Shown: positions 1-5,990, numbered from the stretch's first letter. The stretch: DNA of 7,349 nt from an uncultured Alphaproteobacteria bacterium (GCA_913064995.1 CAJYBL010000071.1:1-7349); one strand, 5' to 3'. Translations and numbers: made by a program. The notes: generated by a model from the sequence alone, not told the origin.

Positions 1-911
1 TGCAATTCAAAGAAATCACCATGATCGGCAAGGCTTGTTACAAGCTCGCGCATATCATAAGGCATATTTGCATTTTCGGGGATCAGACTGTCGAGTGCTG
101 GTGTTGTACGCGCCGGATCATCATCGCGTGGCAATTGCGGTAATCCAGCAGCGTTATGCGACGGTAAAAACCCAACAAGGCGGCGAATTTCGGCAAGCGC
201 TTCAAGATCATTGTCAAATGCGCCATCAGCAACGGATGATGTGGTTGTATGGGTTTCGGCACCGCCAAGCTGTTCAGCAGTCACCTCTTCACTGGTCACG
301 GTTTTGACAACATCTGGGCCAGTTACAAACATATAGCTGCTGCCCCGAACCATGAAGGTGAAATCGGTCATTGCCGGTGAATAGACAGCACCGCCAGCGC
401 ATGGCCCCATGATCACGGAAATCTGCGGCACAACACCTGACGCAAGCGCATTTTGCAAAAACACATCAGCATAGCCACCAAGCGAGTCAACACCTTCTTG
501 AATCCGCGCCCCGCCACTGTCATTGAGCCCGATGACCGGCGCGCCATTCTGAATTGCCAATTTCAAAACCTTAACAATTTTGCTGGCATGGGCGGCCGAG
601 AGCGAGCCGCCAAAAACGGTAAAATCTTGCGAAAATACATAGATGAGGCGGCCATTGACGCGGCCTGATCCGGTAATGACGCCATCACCGGCAATCGTGT
701 TGCCATCCATACCGAAATCGCGGGTGCGATGCACGACAAACATATCAATTTCTTCAAACGATCCGGGATCAAGCAAAACATCAATGCGCTCACGCGCGGT
801 TAGCTTTCCGGCGGCGTGCTGGCGTTCAATGCGGGCGGTGCCACCGCCAAGACGCGCCTGTTCGCGGCGATCTTGCAATTCCTTAATAATGTCCTGACCT
901 GTATGTTTCAT
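1..911 (-). CDS. pccB: Propionyl-CoA carboxylase beta subunit (carboxyltransferase), C-terminus cut by window edge
   Basis: This is the carboxyltransferase subunit of biotin-dependent propionyl-CoA carboxylase. It moves CO2 from carboxybiotin to propionyl-CoA, giving methylmalonyl-CoA, which leads to succinyl-CoA. It acts in the cytoplasm with a biotin-carrying alpha subunit that is not in the window. The first 303 residues are visible; the family is about 510 long, so roughly 40% lies off the left edge. Family landmarks are RLGGG near 20-24, GKLTARERI at 36-43, VFGGSLSAAHA near 99-109, the CoA-site run GLNDSGGARIQEG at 128-140, and MGPCAGGAVYSPAMTDF at 168-184. VTGPDVVKTVT follows near 196-206. 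The start at 911 gives the usual PccB N-terminus, and a GGATGGAG stretch lies just upstream. The gene is 174 bases downstream of the hydratase operon on the same strand. No clear terminator lies between, so read-through is possible. The assignment is secure; other acyl-CoA carboxylase beta chains are the only close alternative. Confidence 0.95.
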   Translation of the reverse strand, partial: MKHTGQDIIKELQDRREQARLGGGTARIERQHAAGKLTARERIDVLLDPGSFEEIDMFVVHRTRDFGMDGNTIAGDGVITGSGRVNGRLIYVFSQDFTVFGGSLSAAHASKIVKVLKLAIQNGAPVIGLNDSGGARIQEGVDSLGGYADVFLQNALASGVVPQISVIMGPCAGGAVYSPAMTDFTFMVRGSSYMFVTGPDVVKTVTSEEVTAEQLGGAETHTTTSSVADGAFDNDLEALAEIRRLVGFLPSHNAAGLPQLPRDDDPARTTPALDSLIPENANMPYDMRELVTSLADHGDFFEL

Positions 912-980
912 GCTCCATCCAATCGTTGAGCCTTGTGGCCATTGCATCACCGATGCGACGCTGGTTATTAACCACAATGA

Positions 981-1008
981 ATTATGACAATAGAAGGCCA
1001 AAAGCCAA
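981..1008 (-). promoter_or_regulatory. Possible sigma-70-type promoter for pccB
   Basis: On the minus strand TTGGCT (1003-1008) and CATAAT (981-986) are separated by 16 bases. The -10 matches the consensus at five of six positions and the -35 at four of six. Transcription would start near 974, giving a leader of about 60 bases before pccB. The -35 overlaps one arm of the inverted repeat at 1004-1046, which would suit an operator. This is pattern matching only. Confidence 0.35.
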
Positions 1009-1046
1009 ACGTCACCAGTTTATATTCTGATCTTGCACCGTTTGGC
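1004..1046. repeat. Inverted repeat upstream of pccB, with an embedded 10-base palindrome
   Basis: GCCAAACG (1004-1011) and CGTTTGGC (1039-1046) are perfect 8-base inverted arms separated by 27 bases. The right arm overlaps the self-complementary decamer TTTGGCCAAA (1041-1050). On the minus strand the left arm is followed only by a short TTTT and the loop is long, so an intrinsic terminator is unlikely. Its overlap with the candidate pccB -35 makes an operator more plausible. The regulator is unknown. Confidence 0.35.
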
Positions 1047-1085
1047 CAAATCCCTTTATTGCCTTTCAGCATGATATCAGCGTGA

Positions 1086-1763
1086 TCAGATCATTTCATC
1101 GCTTCGATCATCGGTTTCGCCAAACCGTTTCAGAACCGCTGGTCTTGTTCCCTCATAGACCTTATCAAGCGAGGCCGAGATGCGGGCATTTTCACGTTCG
1201 AACAGGCTATTGCCGTCAAGGTCACTTTCGACAATGAAAGGGCCGAAATTTTCAACATCAAGAACCCACATGGCTTGAGCCAGTCCAAGTTCTTTTTTCC
1301 AATGAAGATTGCTAACCTGTTTGACACCACGCCCCAAAAGCGCACCCGTGCCATAGCCAACTGTGGTCAGATAAATTGCACCATGCGGAACGAAATGTTC
1401 GCGGTAATCCTTGGAACTCATACCGCCTTTGCCAATGATCAATTTGGCACCTGATGCGGCCAGCCATGGGCCAATCCATTTGGAAAAGCGAAAAGACGCC
1501 GTTGCCGTTACCGCGCCAAGATCAAAGCTGCCATCATCATGCTGGGTGGCGGCTGGCGAACAATGAAAATTGGCAGCACTATCGGCTGGTAAATCCATTG
1601 GCATGGCAATGCCATCTTCAAGAACGCGTTTATAGACACCTTCGCGCGCCGTATAGACCCTGCCATCAAGATAAACAATATCGCCAATGCGAAGATCGGC
1701 AAGCGCCGCAGCAGTTGGGTTTGCACTTAGACGAATTTTGCGCGGTTTACTGTCTTTTACCAT
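1086..1763 (-). CDS. Class I fumarase / tartrate dehydratase-type hydratase, beta subunit (divergent active-site motifs)
   Basis: This 225-residue protein is the beta (C-terminal-domain) partner of a two-subunit iron-sulfur hydro-lyase that adds or removes water at a C4- or C5-dicarboxylate. Recognisable blocks are LRIGDIVYLDGRVYTAR (24-40), KLIIGKGGM (107-115), ELGLAQAMWVLDVENFGPFIV (158-178) and DLDGNSLFE (181-189). They read closer to TtdB than to FumA. Two family signatures are changed: the usual (C)RD-x-x-H-(K/R)R is AREGVYKR at 39-46, and the usual GPTTSxRM is GAVTATASF at 83-91. I chose the start at 1763 because GGGAG lies 8 bases upstream and the alpha stop codon sits inside the first codons, a 7-base overlap. 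A start at 1799 would add 12 residues but has a weaker ribosome site. It is the last gene of the operon. The hydratase family is secure; fumarate, mesaconate, tartrate or another substrate cannot be decided here. Confidence 0.82.
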   Translation of the reverse strand: MVKDSKPRKIRLSANPTAAALADLRIGDIVYLDGRVYTAREGVYKRVLEDGIAMPMDLPADSAANFHCSPAATQHDDGSFDLGAVTATASFRFSKWIGPWLAASGAKLIIGKGGMSSKDYREHFVPHGAIYLTTVGYGTGALLGRGVKQVSNLHWKKELGLAQAMWVLDVENFGPFIVESDLDGNSLFERENARISASLDKVYEGTRPAVLKRFGETDDRSDEMI

Positions 1764-2689
1764 TCGACTGTCTCCCGCCGCTGATAGTCGGTGAACCATG
1801 CCGGATCCGTCCGGAATTCAACGCGCCCATCATTATAAATCCTTGCCACCGCACGGCGTGATGACAAACAAAAAGCATGAACGCTCATTTGCATACCGCC
1901 AGTGTGGCAATAGCCAACCTCGATATTGCAATCAATCACCATGGATTTACCAACAAATCCCATCGCACCCATGCCGATGCTATTTCCCAATTCTTTGAAT
2001 TCATCTTCAAGCGCGGCAATTTTTGGATCGGGGTTGCGATCACCAACCATGCGAAGACAGGCAGCGCGTTTTCCAAGAACCATACAGCTATCTTTCGACC
2101 CGCCAAGACCAATGCCAATAATCGCTGGCTGGCAGGCAAGGCCGCGCTTGCCAAAAGCGACAAGCGAATCAAGATAGAATCTTTTAATGCCTTCAATCCC
2201 GTCACTTGGGAACAACATCCGATAATCAGTGCCAAAAAGACCACCTTTATGAACCGTGACAAGGTCAATCCAATTACCATCAGGTTCAAAACCATATTCG
2301 ATTTCTGGCGCCCCAATGCCAACATTATTATCATGGTCGGTTCGCCATAGAGGATGAACTCGGTTTGGGCGAAGCGGTACTGATTTGGTGGCATTTGCCG
2401 TCGCACGGCGCAAGGCCGCCTCGAGCGCGATCGGCCCGCCATCAATCTGCGACTCATTGCCCATTTTAACATACCATCTAGGACAGCCAGTATCACCGCA
2501 CATGGCGCGGCGATCTTCCTTAGCGGCAACATAATTTTCCAGCATCGCCTCAAGAACAAAGCTGGACAGATCACCGTCTTCGTCATTGGCCGCCTTTTGT
2601 AAACCGGTTAGATAATCATCCGGAATTTCAATCGCCGCTTTTGCCATCAGGCTTTCGGCGGTTTTTTGAATCAGCTCAATATTTATCAT
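1757..2689 (-). CDS. Class I fumarase / tartrate dehydratase-type hydratase, alpha subunit ([4Fe-4S])
   Basis: This 310-residue alpha subunit should carry the oxygen-sensitive [4Fe-4S] cluster of a class I hydro-lyase and pair with the beta subunit encoded next. The three cluster cysteines can be placed: C64 in CGDTG (family form CQDTG), C186 in CQPAIIGIGLGGSKD (family form CPPxxIGVGIGG), and C274 in MSVHAFCLSSRR (family form ...CWxxRR). HPLWRTDHDNNVG (112-124) and GMGAMGFVGKS (239-249) also match family blocks. The segment after the central KGG normally reads GSEN, but here it is KGGLFGTDYRMLFPSDG (148-164). That suggests a changed substrate pocket. The length is normal for the stand-alone alpha type. 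The ATG overlaps the flavoprotein stop as ATGA, with GGAGG 7 bases upstream, so translation is probably coupled. Fumarate hydratase is the default call; mesaconase or tartrate dehydratase activity remains possible. Confidence 0.85.
   Translation of the reverse strand: MINIELIQKTAESLMAKAAIEIPDDYLTGLQKAANDEDGDLSSFVLEAMLENYVAAKEDRRAMCGDTGCPRWYVKMGNESQIDGGPIALEAALRRATANATKSVPLRPNRVHPLWRTDHDNNVGIGAPEIEYGFEPDGNWIDLVTVHKGGLFGTDYRMLFPSDGIEGIKRFYLDSLVAFGKRGLACQPAIIGIGLGGSKDSCMVLGKRAACLRMVGDRNPDPKIAALEDEFKELGNSIGMGAMGFVGKSMVIDCNIEVGYCHTGGMQMSVHAFCLSSRRAVARIYNDGRVEFRTDPAWFTDYQRRETVEW
1772..1776 (-). promoter_or_regulatory. Ribosome binding site deciding the hydratase beta start
   Basis: GGGAG on the minus strand lies 8 bases before the ATG at 1761-1763 and inside the end of the alpha gene. 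It favours this start over the in-frame ATG at 1797-1799. Confidence 0.6.
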
Positions 2690-4443
2690 TGCGCAGCCTC
2701 CACCAGCGTCTCGGCCTCATCTGCCCCAAGCAGTGACTCACCCGGTTTGACAATGGTAAATTTCACCGCCTCACGGTTTACCTCGATGCCCTTATCGCCC
2801 GAAGTGGCAATGGTAAAATAGGAATCATCAAGCGAGCCAGCATCGGGGAAGTCTTCGCGGAAATGAGCCCCGCGTGAATTTTCACGCGACAGGCCAGCCT
2901 TGGCAATCACTTCGGATGTATCAATCAGGCTTTGGAGGCTTAGCCAATCATGCCATGACAGGTTAAACGCCAGATTATCACCTGAAATACCAACATTTTC
3001 CATGTCGGTTTTCAAGGACGCGATCTTTTCAATGCCGAGCTTTAATCCGGCCGCATCGCGCATTACCCCAACATCATCCCACATGGCGTCCATCAGACGG
3101 ACACGAAGCTCTTGAACATTCCCGGGCTTGGCCGAGAATGGAATGATTGCGCGCGCCAATTCTTCGTCAAGGATGGTCTCATCTAGATCATGAAGTGCAC
3201 TCATTTTCTGGGCATCAGCCGCCATCACATCGCCAGCGATACCCCCATAAACGGTAGAATTTGCGACGCCATTGCCGCCAAGCCGGTTTGACCCATGCGC
3301 TCCGCCAGCATCTTCGCCAGCCACATAAAGACCGGCAAGGCTGGTGCGTGTTTCAACATCAACCACAACCCCGCCCATCAGATAATGCGCAGTTGGCACA
3401 ACCTCAACAAGACCAGCGGCAAGGTCAAAGCCGCTATCGGCACAGCGTTTCACCATGCCCTGAAATTTTTTGGCAACATTTTTTGGCCCAAGATGCGCCA
3501 TCGAAATATAGACACCACCATAAGGCGATGTGCGGCCTTGGCGCATTTCTTCATAAATGGCGCGGCTGACAATATCGCGCGTTGCTCGTTCACCAGCATC
3601 GTCATAATTGAACATGAAGCGTTCATTCTTGCCATTCATCAAATAACCGCCAGCACCCCGAAGCCCCTCTTCAAGAACCGTTCCAGTCATTTTGGTTTCA
3701 TCACCAGCCATCAAGCCGGTTGGGTGAAACTGCACCATTTCCATATCGCGAAGCCCAAGCCCACGGCGCAAAGCCATCGACAGACCATCCATGCTCTTAT
3801 CACCAGATGGGGTATGATATTTATACATTGTCGGGCCACCGCCAGTCGCCATCAATACGGTTTTGGCGCGAACCACCCGGAACGTGCCACGGCGCATATC
3901 AATGAATAAAACACCCGCAAGCGCGCTGCCATCACGCGACGGAATCAGGCCGATTGCCCGATGTTCCTGCAATTTTTCGATTGGCCGCGACAGAACCTGT
4001 TCCATCAAACGGCTAATGATTTCAATGCCGGTCAGATCGCCCTTGTGCGCGGTACGGTCAAAGGTTTGACCAGCAAAGGCTTTTTGATGAAGCGTGCCAT
4101 CGGGATTGCGATCGAAAAAACAGCCAATTTCATTTTCCAGCTCATGGATTCGTGTTACCGCCTCGGTCACAAGCTTCCATGCCATATCCTGGTCGGGAAG
4201 CCATTTGCCGCCAATAATCGTATCCATGAAATGCCGCTCAACTGAATCTTGCGGATTAAGCGCCACATTATAGCCGCCTTGAACCATACGCGTGCAGCCA
4301 GATTTTCCAATCAGCCCTTTTACCGCAATAGTGACTTTTTGATCAGGTGCAGCTTTTTGCGCGTGAAGGGCGGCAAATAATCCGGCGCCGCCCGTTCCCA
4401 AAATCAGAATATCAGTGTCATGTCGTTCAATGATCGGTTTCAT
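2686..4443 (-). CDS. sdhA: Succinate dehydrogenase / fumarate reductase-type flavoprotein with Cys in place of the FAD-linking His
   Basis: This 585-residue FAD subunit of a complex II-type enzyme interconverts succinate (or a substituted succinate) and the matching fumarate, passing electrons to the iron-sulfur subunit. The FAD-binding GTGGAG is at 16-21. Active-site positions are present: H240 and T242 in QFHPTG, R262 in EGLRGAGG, R289 in TRDIVSRA, H353 in AHYLMGG and R387 in SNRLGGN. A C-terminal helical domain begins near 440. SdhA and FrdA normally have a histidine, just before T-x-x-x-QGG, that binds FAD covalently. Here that position is Cys50 in SGCTRMVQGG, so FAD is probably not covalently bound. 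The gene starts 4 bases after the preceding anchor gene with only a weak ribosome site, so it likely depends on coupling. The family is certain; the direction of catalysis and exact substrate are open. The symbol is by family resemblance. Confidence 0.88.
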   Translation of the reverse strand: MKPIIERHDTDILILGTGGAGLFAALHAQKAAPDQKVTIAVKGLIGKSGCTRMVQGGYNVALNPQDSVERHFMDTIIGGKWLPDQDMAWKLVTEAVTRIHELENEIGCFFDRNPDGTLHQKAFAGQTFDRTAHKGDLTGIEIISRLMEQVLSRPIEKLQEHRAIGLIPSRDGSALAGVLFIDMRRGTFRVVRAKTVLMATGGGPTMYKYHTPSGDKSMDGLSMALRRGLGLRDMEMVQFHPTGLMAGDETKMTGTVLEEGLRGAGGYLMNGKNERFMFNYDDAGERATRDIVSRAIYEEMRQGRTSPYGGVYISMAHLGPKNVAKKFQGMVKRCADSGFDLAAGLVEVVPTAHYLMGGVVVDVETRTSLAGLYVAGEDAGGAHGSNRLGGNGVANSTVYGGIAGDVMAADAQKMSALHDLDETILDEELARAIIPFSAKPGNVQELRVRLMDAMWDDVGVMRDAAGLKLGIEKIASLKTDMENVGISGDNLAFNLSWHDWLSLQSLIDTSEVIAKAGLSRENSRGAHFREDFPDAGSLDDSYFTIATSGDKGIEVNREAVKFTIVKPGESLLGADEAETLVEAAQ

Positions 4444-4447
4444 CGGA

Positions 4448-4789
4448 TTAAATCGCTTTCAAAAAGAATAAAGTCGATACCAGAAAGGCAAGCGCCACAG
4501 CTAGTGCAGCCATTGTTTTTTGATGTGAGCTCCATGGCAAAAATTCTAGTGCCATCAGCCGAAGCCCGCCAAATAGATGCGCTGCCAGCAAAAATACCAA
4601 ACCATATTCGGCCAGTTTCACAATGGTCAAATCGGTGAAACGCAAAAACCCGTCAAGGCGCGCCGGTGCTGAAATCGCCAATGACAGCATGTAGAAATGA
4701 GTTGGCAGAAATAGCGCCAAACCAAGCCCTGATAAACGGTGAAGCAAAAAGGCAAACCATAATGGATGGGTGCGATGCGGCCGGATCAT
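4448..4789 (-). CDS. sdhC: Complex II-type membrane anchor (cytochrome b subunit, SdhC-like)
   Basis: This 113-residue hydrophobic protein has three predicted membrane helices, roughly 12-38, 56-82 and 92-111. The first opens with LLHRLSGLGLA (15-25), matching the HRxTG block of SdhC near the quinone site. The second has AAHLFGGLRLM (69-79), matching the HxxGGxR haem-ligand block, with H71 as the probable axial ligand. H31 in the first helix (LPTHFYM) is a possible further ligand. It anchors the flavoprotein and iron-sulfur subunits to the inner membrane and passes electrons between the clusters and quinone. It overlaps the preceding anchor by four bases (ATGA). An AGGAGGT ribosome site at 4795-4801, 5 bases upstream, is the strongest in the operon. 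The anchor role is well supported by motifs and position; the C versus D label is a choice. Confidence 0.78.
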   Translation of the reverse strand: MIRPHRTHPLWFAFLLHRLSGLGLALFLPTHFYMLSLAISAPARLDGFLRFTDLTIVKLAEYGLVFLLAAHLFGGLRLMALEFLPWSSHQKTMAALAVALAFLVSTLFFLKAI

Positions 4790-5130
4790 AGCCCACCTCC
4801 TGCGAGGGTGACAGTATAAACAGCCTTTGCGCCTAGCCCAAACAAAAGCGCAAAAACCGTCCAGCTAAAAAGCTGCAGGGCTCGCCCCTTGAGACCAAAC
4901 CATTCAAAACTAATGACCCGCAATCCGATGGCACCATGAATCGAGACAGCAACAACAAAGCTGCCATAAAACAAAAACCACGCGACCGAGCCTTGTGTCC
5001 GAGCCAAAATTTCGTCAACCGTCAAGCCGCCCTGAACGGCATAGATCATCACCGCGATATGGCCAATCACAAGTGGCGCCATGATCAGCGCCGTCAAGCG
5101 CTGTAACATATATAAATGAAGATTAAGCAT
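4786..5130 (-). CDS. Complex II-type membrane anchor (second small cytochrome b-like subunit)
   Basis: This 114-residue protein has three hydrophobic segments near 13-33, 50-73 and 86-108, typical of SdhC/SdhD/FrdC-type anchors. LQRLTALIMAPLVIGHI (9-25) resembles the first-helix QR-x-(S/T) block and carries H24. SIHGAIGLRVISFEW (63-77) is the second-helix HxxxGxR block with H65 as a likely haem ligand. Together with H31 and H71 of the next anchor, the pair shows four intramembrane histidines. It starts directly after the iron-sulfur subunit stop codon (TAGATG) with GGAG 7 bases upstream, and overlaps the next gene by four bases. No symbol is assigned because the small anchors diverge fast and C versus D cannot be settled here. 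Confidence 0.75.
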   Translation of the reverse strand: MLNLHLYMLQRLTALIMAPLVIGHIAVMIYAVQGGLTVDEILARTQGSVAWFLFYGSFVVAVSIHGAIGLRVISFEWFGLKGRALQLFSWTVFALLFGLGAKAVYTVTLAGGGL

Positions 5131-5859
5131 CTAGCGGCTCCGACGGAAAAGGGCTTTTGTCGTTTCGCGCTTCAATCCGGCAATCGACAAGGTCGGGTTC
5201 AATTCATTCGGGCAATATTGCACACAGCCTTGCTGGGAATGGCAATTATGACAGCCGCCATTTGATCCAACAGCGGCAAGCCGCACATCTTGCCCATCAT
5301 CACGGATGTCATTCACCAATGACCATGACCGGTTCAACGCCGCCGGTCCAAAATAATCGGGATTGGATTCAACCACGTCACAAGCCGCATAACAGACCGC
5401 GCAATTGATACATTCAATCGCCTCGCTGGCCGCGATGCGCATAGGATCATCAGGGGTGATGGCTGCCATCGGGTCATGGCGTGTCTTGCTTGGGTGAAAC
5501 ACCGCTTCAGCAGCAACCCATTTTTCAAAGAACGGATCCATATCGGTTGCCAGATCCTTGATCACTGGCAAATTACGAAGCGGCGCAACCTCAAGGCAAT
5601 CATCGGCGACAACCTTGCTGACATGTGTTCGGCAAGTCCAGCGCGGCGACCCATTAACCATCATCGCACAAGATCCGCACATGCCAACGCGGCAGGCAAA
5701 CCGATAAGATAAAGTGGGGTCAATATGCTGTTGGACATAAGCCACAACATCAAGCACCGTCTGATTTTCCCGAGCTGGCACTTCATATTTTTCAAAGCGG
5801 CCATCATCGCCATCTTCGCGCCAAATCGAAACTGTCATTGTTTGCGTTTCATCCGCCAC
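5131..5859 (-). CDS. sdhB: Succinate dehydrogenase / fumarate reductase-type iron-sulfur subunit (GTG start)
   Basis: This 242-residue electron-transfer subunit links the flavoprotein to the membrane anchors. The N-terminal ferredoxin-like domain has the [2Fe-2S] ligands C56, C61, C64 and C76 (CRVGMCGSC ... C). The C-terminal domain has CINCAVCYAAC (150-160) and CHSQQGCVQYCPNELNP (206-222). By SdhB pattern, C150, C153, C156 and C216 hold [4Fe-4S], while C160, C206 and C212 hold [3Fe-4S]. The middle position of C-H-S-Q-Q-G-C is not cysteine, which fits a three-iron third cluster. An extra cysteine, C203, lies three residues before C206. The start is GTG at 5857-5859, supported by GGAG 7 bases upstream; the first in-frame ATG, seven codons in, has no such site. 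It is first in the operon, unlike sdhCDAB where the B subunit is last. The identity is very secure. Confidence 0.92.
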   Translation of the reverse strand: MADETQTMTVSIWREDGDDGRFEKYEVPARENQTVLDVVAYVQQHIDPTLSYRFACRVGMCGSCAMMVNGSPRWTCRTHVSKVVADDCLEVAPLRNLPVIKDLATDMDPFFEKWVAAEAVFHPSKTRHDPMAAITPDDPMRIAASEAIECINCAVCYAACDVVESNPDYFGPAALNRSWSLVNDIRDDGQDVRLAAVGSNGGCHNCHSQQGCVQYCPNELNPTLSIAGLKRETTKALFRRSR

Positions 5860-5866
5860 TATATCA

Positions 5867-5870
5867 CTCC
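5867..5870 (-). promoter_or_regulatory. Ribosome binding site supporting the GTG start of the iron-sulfur subunit
   Basis: Minus-strand GGAG lies 7 bases before the GTG at 5857-5859. The alternative ATG at 5836-5838 has no purine-rich site in range. Confidence 0.65.
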
Positions 5871-5889
5871 ATTTTCACCATGCCAGCGG

Positions 5890-5918
5890 AGTATAATTTT
5901 CATTTTTTCTTAATGAAA
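5890..5918 (-). promoter_or_regulatory. Probable promoter of the six-gene complex II / hydratase operon
   Basis: Minus-strand TATACT (5890-5895) matches the -10 consensus at five of six positions. Seventeen bases upstream is TTTCAT (5913-5918), a poor -35 match. That is typical of promoters needing an activator such as the divergent LysR protein. Transcription would begin near 5883-5884, leaving a leader of about 25 bases. No alternative of equal quality was seen in the 131-base gap. Confidence 0.45.
5898..5918. promoter_or_regulatory. Candidate activation-site dyad for the LysR regulator
   Basis: TTTCATT (5898-5904) and AATGAAA (5912-5918) are perfect 7-base inverted arms with a 7-base spacer, centred at 5908. 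The dyad covers the -35 region of the operon promoter and lies 40 bases from the T-N11-A box centre. This is where LysR-family proteins usually make their effector-dependent second contact. Its sequence differs from the primary box, so it could also be chance in AT-rich DNA. Confidence 0.35.
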
Positions 5919-5938
5919 CTAAATAATATTTACTTATT

Positions 5939-5957
5939 ATGTAAGAAAGTTTTACAT
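5939..5957. promoter_or_regulatory. LysR-type recognition site (T-N11-A dyad)
   Basis: ATGTAA (5939-5944) and TTACAT (5952-5957) are perfect inverted arms with a 7-base spacer. The pair T5942 and A5954 gives the classic T-N11-A of LysR-type regulators. The centre (5948) is about 65 bases upstream of the predicted operon start, the standard primary recognition position. It is also about 43 bases from the lysR start codon, where binding could repress lysR itself. Further TTAC/GTAA half-sites start at 5930, 5941 and 5952, exactly 11 bases apart. The geometry is seen directly; binding is inferred. Confidence 0.6.
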
Positions 5958-5964
5958 TAACACT

Positions 5965-5970
5965 TATAAT
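5965..5970 (+). promoter_or_regulatory. Possible -10 element of the lysR promoter
   Basis: A perfect TATAAT lies 20 bases before the lysR ATG. No good -35 is seen 16-18 bases upstream; that stretch lies inside the LysR box at 5939-5957, so binding there would compete with polymerase. The leader would be very short (about 14 bases), which lowers confidence. Confidence 0.3.
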
Positions 5971-5990
5971 TATTGGATGGATAAATACAT

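Noticed and set aside
1004..1046. Inverted repeat considered as the terminator of the hydratase operon
   Set aside because: The 27-base loop is too long and only four Ts follow on the minus strand. An operator role near pccB is more plausible.
1764..1799. Longer N-terminus for the hydratase beta subunit, starting at the ATG at 1797-1799
   Set aside because: It has a weaker ribosome site and adds 12 residues with no family match. The ATG at 1761-1763 has GGGAG at good spacing and a short overlap like the other operon junctions.
1877..2350. Plus-strand open frame of 157 codons opposite the hydratase alpha gene
   Set aside because: It is antisense to a well-supported gene, with no recognisable domain or start signal.
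3295..3909. Plus-strand open frame of 204 codons opposite the flavoprotein gene
   Set aside because: It lies wholly antisense to a gene with clear family motifs, has no ribosome site and resembles no known protein. It is a shadow of the coding strand.
5864..5881. Five-codon minus-strand reading frame just before the iron-sulfur subunit gene
   Set aside because: Such a short ATG-to-TGA frame is expected by chance. It has no ribosome site or attenuator-like hairpin, and its last codons are simply the GGAG site of the real gene.
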